From Paenibacillus sp. RC334 (GTDB taxonomy: Bacteria > Bacillota > Bacilli > Paenibacillales > Paenibacillaceae), in assembly GCF_030034735.1 (NCBI RefSeq), contig NZ_CP125370.1, positions 496,001 through 560,000 on the forward strand: a DNA stretch of 64,000 nucleotides. The letters run 5' to 3'. The number at the start of each line of letters is the position of its first letter. The first letter of the stretch is position 1. Positions 32,726 through 41,279 of this stretch are shown one piece after another. Both the position numbers and the translations under genes were made by a program. The notes beneath the pieces are model-generated. The model saw nothing but the letters and a program-made list of their open reading frames with translations, ran no database searches and was not told where the DNA came from.

Positions 32726-32750
32726 GCGAGCCGTTGCGGTTCGCTTTTTT
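32726..32750 (+). terminator. Terminator of the HD-GYP gene
   Basis: GCGAGCCG-TTG-CGGTTCGC with a G-T pair, then TTTTTTTAT. Confidence 0.85.
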
Positions 32751-32877
32751 TATATAGGGATGTACGCATCTTTTGACATGTCGAAAGCTGAAGCTTCATG
32801 TTATGATATACGAGAAAAGCAAAAGCGGTCAGCATAGGTCTGGCATCCAATTTTTCTCGCTATGGGAGTGTGATTCC

Positions 32878-34323
32878 ATGCAGTTTTCAATGATGTTTCT
32901 AATGAATCTGGGGATGCTGATTGCCGTTGCCTATGTGGCGAACGTGATTTATAAATATGGGTTGAGTCGTACCTCTTCGCGATTTAAATATATCAGCTCG
33001 GTACTGCTGGTGGTATTTGGCGGATGGGTTAGCTCTTGCTTCGGTTTTAACTTTAGCGAGACGGTTATTTTTGATCTGCGCTTTGTGCCGTTAATTATCG
33101 CGGCGTTGGTGTATCCCCGCTCCTATACGCTTATTATTATCGGGGTAGCGATCGGGCTTACGAGATTTACCTTCGGTGTGAATATGGCGGCGTGGGCCGG
33201 TTTTCTGAATATGAGCATTCTGGGCGTGCTGTGCGCCGGATTGAACTACTGGATGCGTCGTTCCACCTGCCGTCTGATTATTAAGGCATCGGTGACCATT
33301 TTAGCGGTTAATATCGTAAATACGTTGAATATTGCCTTTCTGGGCGTCATTCCATGGCACTATTATGTGGCGGAAGTTGTCCCTCTCACTTTGCCTATCG
33401 GCATTGTACTCAGCTTTTTATTTGCGCTGATTTTACGTGATTTTCAGATGGAGCAGATGCGTAATTATCAGATTATACAGGCGAATCAGCTATTATCAGA
33501 GCAGCGTGATGAGTTACAGAAGACGAAAATCATTTTGGAAGAACGGGCCAAGCAGTTAATGGTGGCTTCCCAATATAAATCCGATTTTATGGCAACGATG
33601 TCGCATGAACTGCGTACACCACTTAATAGCATTATTAATCTGGCACAGATCATCAACGAGCAGGGAAAAGAACTGGATGAGGACGAGCTTTACCAGTACA
33701 GCGAGCTGATCTATGCCTCGGGGCATGATTTGCTCCAGTTGATCAATGACATTCTGGATTTGTCTAAAGTCGAGGCTGGACGGATGGAAATCGTCAGTGA
33801 GCCAGTCAGCGTGCGCGAGATTGCGCAGTTGATGATGATGCATTTTGAAGTCACTGCCAAGGACAAGAATCTTGAATTCAGCTTGAAGGAGCATGGTGAT
33901 ATACCGGATGAAATTCGATCCGATCCCAAACGTGTACAGCAAATTTTGCGCAACCTGTTGTCTAATGCTTTTAAGTTCACTCATGAAGGACGTGTACTGC
34001 TGGAAATCAGCACTCAGCATCTGGAACGAAAAGGGCAGGAGGGAGATTGGGTTATATTTGCGGTAAAAGATACGGGTATCGGTATCTCCAAGCTTCAGCA
34101 GCATGTTATTTTTGAGGCATTCCAGCAGGCTAACGGTTCCATTAACCGAAAATATGGAGGAACCGGACTGGGACTGTCGATTAGCCGTGATTTATCCCGC
34201 TTGTTGGGCGGTTTTATCCGTTTGGAGAGTGAGGAGGACAAGGGAAGCACATTTTCCCTGTACCTGCCCATGTGTCCGTCTGAAAGCAGGGAGGCGGGCG
34301 AACAGCCGTTTAAACTAGCCTAA
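32878..34323 (+). CDS. Sensor histidine kinase with LytS-like membrane domain
   Basis: A 481-residue kinase; ATG 32,878 follows GGGAGTG, while the open frame upstream to 32,773 lacks a site. Six hydrophobic segments in residues 1-190 resemble the 5TM-LYT sensor (FGFNFSETVIFDLRFVPLII, VYPRSYTLIIIGVAIGLTRF). A coiled coil follows, then HisKA with FMATMSHELRTPLNSI near residue 240 and a HATPase with NLLSNAFKFTHEG, VKDTGIGI and GGTGLGLSISRDL. No response regulator is adjacent, so it is an orphan kinase. It stands after the HD-GYP gene, separated by a terminator. Confidence 0.88.
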   Translation: MQFSMMFLMNLGMLIAVAYVANVIYKYGLSRTSSRFKYISSVLLVVFGGWVSSCFGFNFSETVIFDLRFVPLIIAALVYPRSYTLIIIGVAIGLTRFTFGVNMAAWAGFLNMSILGVLCAGLNYWMRRSTCRLIIKASVTILAVNIVNTLNIAFLGVIPWHYYVAEVVPLTLPIGIVLSFLFALILRDFQMEQMRNYQIIQANQLLSEQRDELQKTKIILEERAKQLMVASQYKSDFMATMSHELRTPLNSIINLAQIINEQGKELDEDELYQYSELIYASGHDLLQLINDILDLSKVEAGRMEIVSEPVSVREIAQLMMMHFEVTAKDKNLEFSLKEHGDIPDEIRSDPKRVQQILRNLLSNAFKFTHEGRVLLEISTQHLERKGQEGDWVIFAVKDTGIGISKLQQHVIFEAFQQANGSINRKYGGTGLGLSISRDLSRLLGGFIRLESEEDKGSTFSLYLPMCPSESREAGEQPFKLA

Positions 34324-34372
34324 TAACACAGGTGCGGGAGCAGATAGGTTACAGGCATAAAGGAGGTCTATC

Positions 34373-35092
34373 GTGGAACGTAAAGCGGTCGTTGTGGGTG
34401 CAACGGGGCTTGTCGGGGGTTATGTTGTACGGGAGCTGTTGGTGCAAAAGGAATACAGCCGCGTCATGGTTGTGGGCAGACGTCCGCTGGAAATCAAGCA
34501 TCCCAAGCTGGAGCAGGCACTCATCGACTGGGAGCAGCCGCAGGAAGCGGCATCCGCCTTCGAGGGGGTTGCTGATGTTTTTTGTTGCCTCGGGACGACG
34601 ATGAAAAAGGCTGGCTCCAAGGAGCAGTTTCGTCAGGTGGATCTGGACTATCCGGTTCTGACCGCACGTTTGGGCAAAGAGGCCGGTGCAGTGCAGATGC
34701 TTGCCATCTCCTCGATGGGAGCGGACCCGGATTCGCACGTGTTTTACAACCGTACAAAGGGAGAGGCTGAGGAGGCGCTTGCCGCTATTGGATTGCCTGC
34801 GTTGCATTTGTTTCGTCCGTCGCTGATTTTGGGCACGAGGCCGGAACGTCGTTTTGGCGAGGCCGCTGCTGCTGTCGTCATGAAGGCACTGGATGGCGTG
34901 ATGACGGGTAAACTGGCTTCCTACCGTGCCATCCCGGCTTCGGTGATCGCGCGGGCTATGGTACGAATCGCTCTCGCGCATGCGAGCGGCGTACATATTT
35001 ATCCGAATGATATCATTCGGGTCATCGGAGCCGAGCTGGCACCCGGTGAGGATGAACCCGGCACAGTAACGGGTGCCGATAAAAATGTGTAA
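34373..35092 (+). CDS. NAD(P)-binding Rossmann-fold protein (HTATIP2/YwnB-like)
   Basis: A 239-residue protein starting at GTG 34,373 with AAAGGAGGT in front. The nucleotide-binding motif VVVGATGLVGGYVVREL is at the N-terminus, followed by a glutamine- and alanine-rich region, FCCLGTTMKKAGSK, LAISSMGADPDSHVFYNRTK and FRPSLILG. This is the atypical short-chain dehydrogenase group of oxidoreductase-like or regulatory proteins. The Y-x-x-x-K-like pattern is represented by YNRTKGE. Substrate unknown. It may be in one transcript with the kinase 50 bases upstream. Confidence 0.82.
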   Translation: MERKAVVVGATGLVGGYVVRELLVQKEYSRVMVVGRRPLEIKHPKLEQALIDWEQPQEAASAFEGVADVFCCLGTTMKKAGSKEQFRQVDLDYPVLTARLGKEAGAVQMLAISSMGADPDSHVFYNRTKGEAEEALAAIGLPALHLFRPSLILGTRPERRFGEAAAAVVMKALDGVMTGKLASYRAIPASVIARAMVRIALAHASGVHIYPNDIIRVIGAELAPGEDEPGTVTGADKNV

Positions 35093-35134
35093 ACCTACTG
35101 TACTACCGTGTAGGATGAAAAAATAAAGCACAAC

Positions 35135-35167
35135 CATAACAGGGTGCCTTGGGGGGGGCCTGTTATG
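35135..35167 (+). repeat. Perfect 9-bp inverted repeat with a run of eight G in its loop
   Basis: CATAACAGG (35,135-35,143) and CCTGTTATG (35,159-35,167) enclose GTGCCTT and eight G. There is no T run after it, so it is a weak terminator at best, or a regulatory site upstream of ridA. Confidence 0.6.
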
Positions 35168-35254
35168 CGGTAATCCATTCATGCGAAATAGTGGCTTTGG
35201 ACTTCCCGTGCTATAATACGGAGAACCAGTATCAGGAAGGAGAATTCAACCTAT

Positions 35255-35635
35255 ATGAAAAAAACAATTGCCACTGAAAAAGCTCCCGGCGCTATCGGAC
35301 CCTATAGCCAAGCTGTAGAGGCGGGTGGTTTTATCTACACCTCAGGACAGCTTGGACTGAATCCGGCAACAGGTGAGTTCGGTAAAGATGTACAAGAGCA
35401 GGCTCGTCTGTCCTTGAGCAACGTACAAGCTATTCTGGAAGCGGCTGGAAGCAGCCTGAACCAAGTCGTGAAAGCGACCGTATTCCTGAAAGATATGAAC
35501 GACTTTGTCAGCGTAAATGAAGTATACAGCTCTTTCTTCGAACAGCCGTATCCGGCTCGTAGTGCAGTGGAGGTAGCACGTCTGCCGAAGGATGCACTGG
35601 TGGAGATTGAAGTTATCGCCTTGAAAGGCGAATAG
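35255..35635 (+). CDS. ridA: RidA-family imine/enamine deaminase
   Basis: A 126-residue protein at ATG 35,255 behind AAGGAGAA, with TATAAT at 35,212-35,217. The signature IGPYSQAVEAGGFIYTSGQL, the active-site Arg in PARSAVEVARLPKDALVEIE and the C-terminal glutamate region fit RidA/YjgF. The enzyme trimerises and hydrolyses reactive 2-aminoacrylate and related imines formed by PLP enzymes such as serine dehydratase. Length is standard for the family. Confidence 0.93.
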   Translation: MKKTIATEKAPGAIGPYSQAVEAGGFIYTSGQLGLNPATGEFGKDVQEQARLSLSNVQAILEAAGSSLNQVVKATVFLKDMNDFVSVNEVYSSFFEQPYPARSAVEVARLPKDALVEIEVIALKGE

Positions 35636-35647
35636 GCTGAGGAATAC

Positions 35648-35695
35648 AAAAGAACTTCCAAAATCCACACTTGATGTGGAAATGGAAGTTCTTTT
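35648..35695. terminator. Bidirectional terminator between ridA and the TspO-like gene
   Basis: AAAAGAACTTCCA and TGGAAGTTCTTTT form a perfect 13-bp outer stem; TCCACACTTGATGTGGA adds an inner hairpin. It serves both convergent genes. Confidence 0.9.
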
Positions 35696-35724
35696 ATGCC
35701 TGTGGTATACGTGATGAGATTCCT

Positions 35725-36480
35725 TTAGTCCCGGTCCCGGTTACGGGCAAAGAACAGCCAAAGCGAGTACACCAGGATGATTGCGGCCAGAATGAATGCA
35801 GCCAACCGCACGTTTTCATTGTTCGGATGCTCGATGGCGATGGCGACATAAGCCCACACGAACACAAGTGGATAAACGCTGTCACGATATGGGAAGCTGA
35901 CCATGATAGCAAGCACGGTGCCAATGACCAGGATGATGATCGCCCAAGTAGTATCGCTGAGCCCCCAGCCGCTCCACTCGTTCTTTTTCAGTGCCACCGT
36001 GATGTTGATGATGGTAGCGACGGATATCCAGCCAAGATTCAGACTGAACGGCAGCTTGACGAACCACATTTCCCCGAGGGTTGGTTGCGGCGTACGAGTG
36101 CGCACATATACGACAGCCAGAGAGAGCAAGTACAGTATAATGACAATCACACACAACTCTACATATACATACTGCCACAAAAAAATCCAGATCATGTTGA
36201 AGATACAGCTTAAAATAAAGAAAACCCCGATAGACTGAACGCTCGTCTTGGTTTGTCCTGCCGATGTAGCCTGATACACAACAAAGCAGGCAAGCAGCAA
36301 GTAAATAACCGACCAGATGGAAAAGGCATAACCCGCAGGTGTCAGCAGGGTAGGGTACATGTTGGATACGGCAGCGGTGCTTCTTCCGCCGATGGGAAGT
36401 GTGGAAGCCAGAATGTTAACAACGATGACAGCAATAAATGCAATGATATTCCACCATTTCAATAAATGGCTTCGTGACAT
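35725..36480 (-). CDS. TspO/MBR-like tryptophan-rich membrane protein
   Basis: A 251-residue protein; start ATG at 36,480 follows GAGGAGGAGAGG on the minus strand. About eight hydrophobic segments are visible. LLTPAGYAFSIWSVIYLLLA, SCIFNMIWIFLWQYVYVEL and FVKLPFSLNLGWISVATIIN carry the tryptophan- and asparagine-containing pattern of the TspO family and its longer bacterial relatives, which bind tetrapyrroles or other hydrophobic ligands. It is longer than classical TspO (about 160 residues), matching the extended group. A TetR-type palindrome lies upstream at 36,518. Confidence 0.75.
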   Translation of the reverse strand: MSRSHLLKWWNIIAFIAVIVVNILASTLPIGGRSTAAVSNMYPTLLTPAGYAFSIWSVIYLLLACFVVYQATSAGQTKTSVQSIGVFFILSCIFNMIWIFLWQYVYVELCVIVIILYLLSLAVVYVRTRTPQPTLGEMWFVKLPFSLNLGWISVATIINITVALKKNEWSGWGLSDTTWAIIILVIGTVLAIMVSFPYRDSVYPLVFVWAYVAIAIEHPNNENVRLAAFILAAIILVYSLWLFFARNRDRD

Positions 36481-36517
36481 AGGGCCTCTCCTCCTCAATG
36501 AATGATGAACCGTGGAA

Positions 36518-36531
36518 TGACCGACTGGTCA
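36518..36531. promoter_or_regulatory. Palindrome TGACC-GACT-GGTCA upstream of the TspO-like gene
   Basis: Perfect 5-bp arms with a 4-base centre, 38 bases before the minus-strand start and close to a TATAAG-like -10. Shape and length fit a TetR-family operator. No regulator gene is adjacent. Confidence 0.5.
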
Positions 36532-36689
36532 CAATCTTATACTATGAATATACCCACTTTGCTACCAAATATGTCCTTGCCGGGAAAAGTTTCATGCTAC
36601 AAATATTTTATTAAAAAGGTGTGTTTATATGCAGTCATATGTAATCCAATGATAAAAATTTTAAGTACTAGAAGTGAGGAGATAGGAGA

Positions 36690-37640
36690 ATGAATGGTTT
36701 GGAAAAAGCGGGGAAGTTCATAGGAGGAACCTTTTCGATCTGGGTACTTTTATTTGCATGTCTGGGATTTTTCTTTCCTGCGGCGTTTACAGGGCTGAAG
36801 GGATACATACAGCTATTCCTTGGCATCGTGATGTTCGGTATGGGGATGACGCTGTCCTCGGCTGATTTTCGTGAAGTATTCCGGCGGCCGGTTGATGTGG
36901 CTATTGGTGTAGTCGGACATTATCTGATCATGCCGTTTTTGGCGTTTGCATTGGCATTGGTATTGCAGCTACCGCCAGATATTGCTGTTGGTGTTATTTT
37001 GGTAGGCTGTTGCCCGAGCGGCACCGCGTCCAACGTAATGACCCTTTTATCAAAAGGCGACGTGGCGCTGGGAGTATCCATTGCTTCGGTGTCGACGCTG
37101 ATCGCGCCACTGGCAACCCCGGCCATGATCAGCCTGCTTGCTGGAAGGTGGATGAATATTGATGCAAAGTCGCTAATTATGGATATTCTCGTCGTGGTGA
37201 TTGTACCGATTGTGCTGGGGGTTATCGTCAAATCGTTGTTCCGCAAACAGGCCGAAGCAAGTGTCAAGGCACTCCCGCTCGTATCGACGCTGGCTATTGT
37301 GCTGATCGTGGCGATTGTGGTCGCAGGCAGCAAAGGCAAGATTTTGGAAACCGGCCCGATTATTTTTGCTGTGGTGATTTTGCATAACGGCATCGGGTTC
37401 CTGCTCGGGTATTGGTTTGCCAAGCTGTTCGGAATGAATCTGTCCAAACGCAAAGCCGTTACACTGGAAACAGGGATGCAAAATTCCGGGCTGGGCGCTG
37501 CGCTGGCAGCGGCTCATTTTAATCCGGTTGCTGCTGTGCCGAGTGCCATTTTCAGCGTGTGGCACAATATTTCCGGCTCGCTGCTTGCGACCTGGTTTTC
37601 CCGTCGGGAAGAAAAGGACAGCACAGCCAGGAACAATTGA
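36690..37640 (+). CDS. Bile acid:sodium symporter family transporter
   Basis: A 316-residue membrane protein with nine to ten hydrophobic segments, starting at ATG 36,690 (GAGGAG 9 bases upstream). Family marks include LGIVMFGMGMTLSSADFREV, the conserved VGCCPSGTASNVMTLLSKGD in the fourth segment, and LETGMQNSGLGAALAAAHF near the end, which line the sodium and substrate sites. Bacterial members such as PanS-like proteins carry organic anions (pantoate, bile-acid-like molecules). The substrate here is unknown. Confidence 0.88.
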   Translation: MNGLEKAGKFIGGTFSIWVLLFACLGFFFPAAFTGLKGYIQLFLGIVMFGMGMTLSSADFREVFRRPVDVAIGVVGHYLIMPFLAFALALVLQLPPDIAVGVILVGCCPSGTASNVMTLLSKGDVALGVSIASVSTLIAPLATPAMISLLAGRWMNIDAKSLIMDILVVVIVPIVLGVIVKSLFRKQAEASVKALPLVSTLAIVLIVAIVVAGSKGKILETGPIIFAVVILHNGIGFLLGYWFAKLFGMNLSKRKAVTLETGMQNSGLGAALAAAHFNPVAAVPSAIFSVWHNISGSLLATWFSRREEKDSTARNN

Positions 37641-37746
37641 ATTACTGTCGGTGGCTTATGACAAGTGGCTAAGGTTCAGATTTTCCGGATAGTTTAAGGA
37701 AGGTCAAAAGGTTAGATTTGACTTTATGGAGGCGGATCATTATACT

Positions 37747-37763
37747 GTGGTTGTTATAACCAC
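37747..37763. promoter_or_regulatory. Palindrome GTGGTT-GTTAT-AACCAC upstream of the OYE gene
   Basis: Perfect 6-bp arms around 5 bases, about 95 bases before the start at 37,859. A plausible MarR- or HTH-type operator controlling the flavin oxidoreductase. Confidence 0.45.
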
Positions 37764-37858
37764 TGTATTAAAGTAAGCAATTAAAGCAAGTCACAGTAGG
37801 CAGGCTTCATGGTTTACAGCCTCATCTGATCTGACTTAAACTGAAGGAGAGAAAACGA

Positions 37859-38983
37859 ATGAACCCGAAATATAAACCTTTATTTGATACTTTTACCCTG
37901 CCATCTGGCGTTACGTTGAAAAATCGTATTACGATGGCACCGATGACCAACTTTGCGTCTCATGAAAATGGTGAGGTCAGTGACCAGGAGTTGGCTTACT
38001 ACCGTGAACGTTCCGGCGGTGTAGGTGCGGTCATTACCGCTTGCGTGTACGTGACTCCAGATGGTAAAGGCTTTGTAAATGAGTTTGGCGCGGACAAGGA
38101 TGAAATGATTCCGAGCCTGCGTCGTCTGGCCGACACGATTCATCAGGAGGGCGCAAAAGCGATTCTGCAAATTTATCATGGCGGTCGTTCGTGCCCACCG
38201 GATCAAATACCGGACGGACAGTCGATCAGCGCAAGCGCGGTTGCTGAGGAAAAAGAAGGCGCACCTGTTCCGCGTGAAATGACCACTGATGATATTCACC
38301 GTGTCATCCGTGCCTATGGCGAAGCGACTCGCCGCGCGATTGAAGCGGGCTATGACGGTGTCGAGCTTCACGGCGCGAACGGTTATCTGGTGCAGCAGTT
38401 CTTCTCCCCACATTCCAACCTTCGTACCGACGAATGGGGAGGAAGCCTTGAAAAACGTATGACCTTCCCGCTGGCGGTTGTCCACGAAGTGAAGAAAGTG
38501 ATCGCAGCGCATGCGAAGCAGCCGTTCATCTTCGGGTATCGTTTGTCTCCTGAGGAAGGACATACACCAGGCATTACGGTGGACGATACGCTGGTACTCG
38601 TAGACCGTCTGGCGGATGAAGGGCTGGATTACCTGCACATTTCCGTTAACCATTTCTTCGGCGGTTCGTTCCGTGATCGTAGCGACGAACGTTCACGTAC
38701 CGTTCTCATCCATGAGAAGGTTGGAAACCGCGTGCCGATTATGGGAGTTGGGTCGCTGAATACACCGGACGATGCACTTGCAGCGCTGGAGACAGGTGTA
38801 CCGCTGGTTTCACTGGGACGTCCGCTTCTGATGGAGCCGCAATGGGTTCAGAAGGTTCAGCACGGCACTGAAGATACGATCCGTAAGACATTGTCCAAGC
38901 AAGCTCAACAGGAACTGGTCATTCCGGACTACCTGTGGGGTGCGCTGACGACGATGCCTGGCTGGATGCCTGTTACGGATTAA
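37859..38983 (+). CDS. NADH:flavin oxidoreductase, old yellow enzyme family
   Basis: A 374-residue TIM-barrel flavoenzyme starting at ATG 37,859 behind GAAGGAGAG. Key marks are LKNRITMAPMTNFASHENG (FMN site), ILQIYHGGRSCPP, YDGVELHGANGYLVQQFFSP with the His/Asn substrate pair near residues 169-172, and SPHSNLRTDEWGGSLEKRM. The last part gives the phosphate-binding GVGSLNTPDDA and SLGRPLLMEPQW. It reduces activated double bonds or xenobiotics using NAD(P)H. It is single-domain, so closer to OYE/YqjM than to the dienoyl-CoA reductases. Confidence 0.92.
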   Translation: MNPKYKPLFDTFTLPSGVTLKNRITMAPMTNFASHENGEVSDQELAYYRERSGGVGAVITACVYVTPDGKGFVNEFGADKDEMIPSLRRLADTIHQEGAKAILQIYHGGRSCPPDQIPDGQSISASAVAEEKEGAPVPREMTTDDIHRVIRAYGEATRRAIEAGYDGVELHGANGYLVQQFFSPHSNLRTDEWGGSLEKRMTFPLAVVHEVKKVIAAHAKQPFIFGYRLSPEEGHTPGITVDDTLVLVDRLADEGLDYLHISVNHFFGGSFRDRSDERSRTVLIHEKVGNRVPIMGVGSLNTPDDALAALETGVPLVSLGRPLLMEPQWVQKVQHGTEDTIRKTLSKQAQQELVIPDYLWGALTTMPGWMPVTD

Positions 38984-38998
38984 TTTTTGAATTGAAGG

Positions 38999-39033
38999 GA
39001 TACCCTGGGTTGCTGCCAAGCATCCGGGGTATT
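38999..39033 (+). terminator. Terminator of the OYE gene
   Basis: ATACCCTGG and CCGGGGTAT pair with one G-T around a 17-base loop, followed by TTTTCC. Confidence 0.7.
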
Positions 39034-39088
39034 TTCCTGTCTTGTGTCCCGTGAGTACGAAACATATGAATAGCGAGAAAGAAGGAAA

Positions 39089-39682
39089 ATGACAATGTTA
39101 CATGAAGCTAATGGTTCTTTTTCGATAGAGTCCACCCATCCCGGGTTACGGATTCGACTTTTACAAGTAAGTGATGCAGAACGATTATTGGAGATTAGAC
39201 GCGAAAATTTTGATTTTTTTAAGCCATTTGAGCCGGAACGGCCTGAAATTTACTTTACGCTGGAAGAACAGGCCCGCCTGATTTCCATCGGCCTTGAAGC
39301 TGCGCAAGCCGGGCAGGGATATACGTTTGGACTTTTTTTGCCGGAAAATGACAAGCTGATCGGCAGAATGGAGCTATCAGGCGTGGCCAGAGGCCCTTTT
39401 CAAAATGCGAATCTGGGGTACTTCGTAGATCCTCCACATCACGGACAAGGCTACGCCACCTCAGCAGTAAAGGATGTTGTACGTTACGCCATAAATGAAT
39501 TGGGATTGCACCGTATACAGGCCGGGGTTATGCCGAGAAATACGCCATCCAATCGAGTAATGGAAAAGGCCGGATTTCGCCGGGAAGGGCTGGCTCTAAA
39601 CTATTTGAAGATTAATGGTGTCTGGGAAGATCATGTGCTGTATGCGTTAACGGCTGAGAATCTACAGAATGGCGCCTTCTGA
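39089..39682 (+). CDS. GNAT-family N-acetyltransferase (RimJ/RimL type)
   Basis: A 197-residue protein with starts at ATG 39,089 or 39,095 behind AGAAGGAAA. It shows the RimJ-like layout: LRIRLLQVSDAERLLEIRR, LIGRMELSGVARGPFQNANL, the acetyl-CoA loop in FVDPPHHGQGYATSAVKDVV (Q-x-x-G-x-A variant), and AGVMPRNTPSNRVMEKAGFR. It probably acetylates the N-terminus of a ribosomal protein, another protein or a small amine. Its last 71 bases overlap the end of the convergent response regulator gene. Confidence 0.88.
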   Translation: MTMLHEANGSFSIESTHPGLRIRLLQVSDAERLLEIRRENFDFFKPFEPERPEIYFTLEEQARLISIGLEAAQAGQGYTFGLFLPENDKLIGRMELSGVARGPFQNANLGYFVDPPHHGQGYATSAVKDVVRYAINELGLHRIQAGVMPRNTPSNRVMEKAGFRREGLALNYLKINGVWEDHVLYALTAENLQNGAF

Positions 39683-41273
39683 ACTCGCCGGGCGTGACGC
39701 CCTCCAGTTTTTTGAATACCTTGCCAAAATATTTTTCGTCCTGATAACCGACCATACCGGCAATATGATGAAGGCGTAGCTTGTCGTTTAACAGCAGCAG
39801 CTTCGCTTTGTCCATCCTGATCCGGCATAGATACTCGGACAGATTAACGCCGTATTCCTGCTTGAATTTACGAGAGATATATTCCCGACTGAGGTAAAAA
39901 CGGCTCGCCATATCCTGTAGGGAAATGTCCTCGTCGTAGTGAGCATCCAGATAGCGGGCAATATCACGGATAACAGGATTGCTGGGGCTATGGCTTGGTG
40001 TAAGGGCCTGCCCAGCTGCCAGCAGCCGGTTCTCGACCAGCTTCTGCCATAGGGGCAGGGATAGCAAGCCCCGCTTGTCGATCGGCAGGGCAGGGATGGA
40101 GCCGTGCTCGTCTGCCAGTTCCTCCCCTGCCGCATCGCCGGGTCTGTCGTTCAGCCAGCGGGCCAGCATCCAGTCCAGCTCCTGATTCCAGCCGACCAGT
40201 TGCTCAGCCGTAACCAAAGGCAGCTCGGCTACGGCTGATATCCAGCGGCCAGCCGCCGCAGCTATACGACTGGCGTTGCAACTGAGTGCACTAAGCCGAA
40301 GCTCCTCCTCCATCTCGGGAAGCTGGGGAAGACGCACCGCTTGTCGTGCTAGAAAGCTGTTGTGCAGCCAGTCTGCTGCTTGCAGCACATCTCGTTTCCA
40401 CAGTGCTTGCCGTGCTTCCTGGTAGGCTGTGGCCGCCGCCACGGGAAAGGCACCGAAAGAGCCGATTCCGATGTGCATATAGCACCGCAACGTCGTTCTT
40501 ATCCCTGTGTGGATATCCTGTAAGAGCAGCGGCCAGCGGGACGGTTCGCCCCAATACAGCAGAATAATTTCGTCCATACGCTCCAGATGGCGGAACGCAA
40601 TTCCGGTTTGGGAATTCCCGAGAAACTCGTTGCAGATGTTAATCAGGGAAAAGCCCAAAAGCGTGTGCCGCGTCTTGTATTTGTCCAGCATATCGGCATT
40701 CAGTTGAGTGGTGCTCATCACCGCTGCATTGCACATATGAATAGCCGCAGGAAGATGCAGTTCCTCACGTAAGGGCGTGATGGAAAGATGGGTATTCGCC
40801 GTACCGGATACCAGCTCGGTCAGGAGCTTGTCGGCATAGTGCGGCCTCATCCGGTTCACCTCAATCGCCTGCATCGTGTGCCTGTTCCGGTCTTGCTCCG
40901 CTGTCTGCCAGGCTTGAGTGGCTTTCGTTAAAGCCTCGTTAATCTCCACCGGGTCCACAGGCTTGAGAATATAGTCCATGCCTCCCCGCCGGATGACCTG
41001 CCGGACCAGCTCAAAATCGTCATAGCCGCTGACCACCACGACTCTGGTCGCGGGGGAATTCACCTGAATCCACTCCATTAGGGCCACCCCGTCCTTGCCA
41101 GGCATCCGCATATCCGTGAGTACAACGGGTGGCGAAAGGGCGGTGATGACCTCAATCGCCTGATCGCCCGACTCGGCTTCAATGACCTCAGTCACGCCAC
41201 AAGCTTCCCAATGTACAAGCATTCGAATGGCATGGCGCACATGCTTTTCATCATCCACAATCAGGACTTTCAT
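39612..41273 (-). CDS. AraC-type response regulator (YesN-like)
   Basis: A 553-residue protein. Residues 1-120 are a receiver domain with VLIVDDEKHVRHAI, the phospho-acceptor in VVLTDMRMPGKDG near residue 54 and YILKPVDPVEI. A 310-residue linker follows, and the last 100 residues carry two helix-turn-helix motifs of the AraC type (DISLQDMASRFYLSREYISR and LHHIAGMVGYQDEKYFGKVF). The kinase gene lies 6 bases upstream in the same operon. The pair should control the divergent sugar transporter at 43,299. The gene end overlaps the acetyltransferase gene on the other strand. Confidence 0.9.
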   Translation of the reverse strand: MKVLIVDDEKHVRHAIRMLVHWEACGVTEVIEAESGDQAIEVITALSPPVVLTDMRMPGKDGVALMEWIQVNSPATRVVVVSGYDDFELVRQVIRRGGMDYILKPVDPVEINEALTKATQAWQTAEQDRNRHTMQAIEVNRMRPHYADKLLTELVSGTANTHLSITPLREELHLPAAIHMCNAAVMSTTQLNADMLDKYKTRHTLLGFSLINICNEFLGNSQTGIAFRHLERMDEIILLYWGEPSRWPLLLQDIHTGIRTTLRCYMHIGIGSFGAFPVAAATAYQEARQALWKRDVLQAADWLHNSFLARQAVRLPQLPEMEEELRLSALSCNASRIAAAAGRWISAVAELPLVTAEQLVGWNQELDWMLARWLNDRPGDAAGEELADEHGSIPALPIDKRGLLSLPLWQKLVENRLLAAGQALTPSHSPSNPVIRDIARYLDAHYDEDISLQDMASRFYLSREYISRKFKQEYGVNLSEYLCRIRMDKAKLLLLNDKLRLHHIAGMVGYQDEKYFGKVFKKLEGVTPGEFRRRHSVDSQPLTHTAHDLPRHH

Positions 41274-41279
41274 GACAGG

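Noticed and set aside
35725..36238. Plus-strand frames opposite the TspO-like gene
   Set aside because: They lack ribosome-binding sites, while the minus-strand protein has consistent membrane helices and a strong start.
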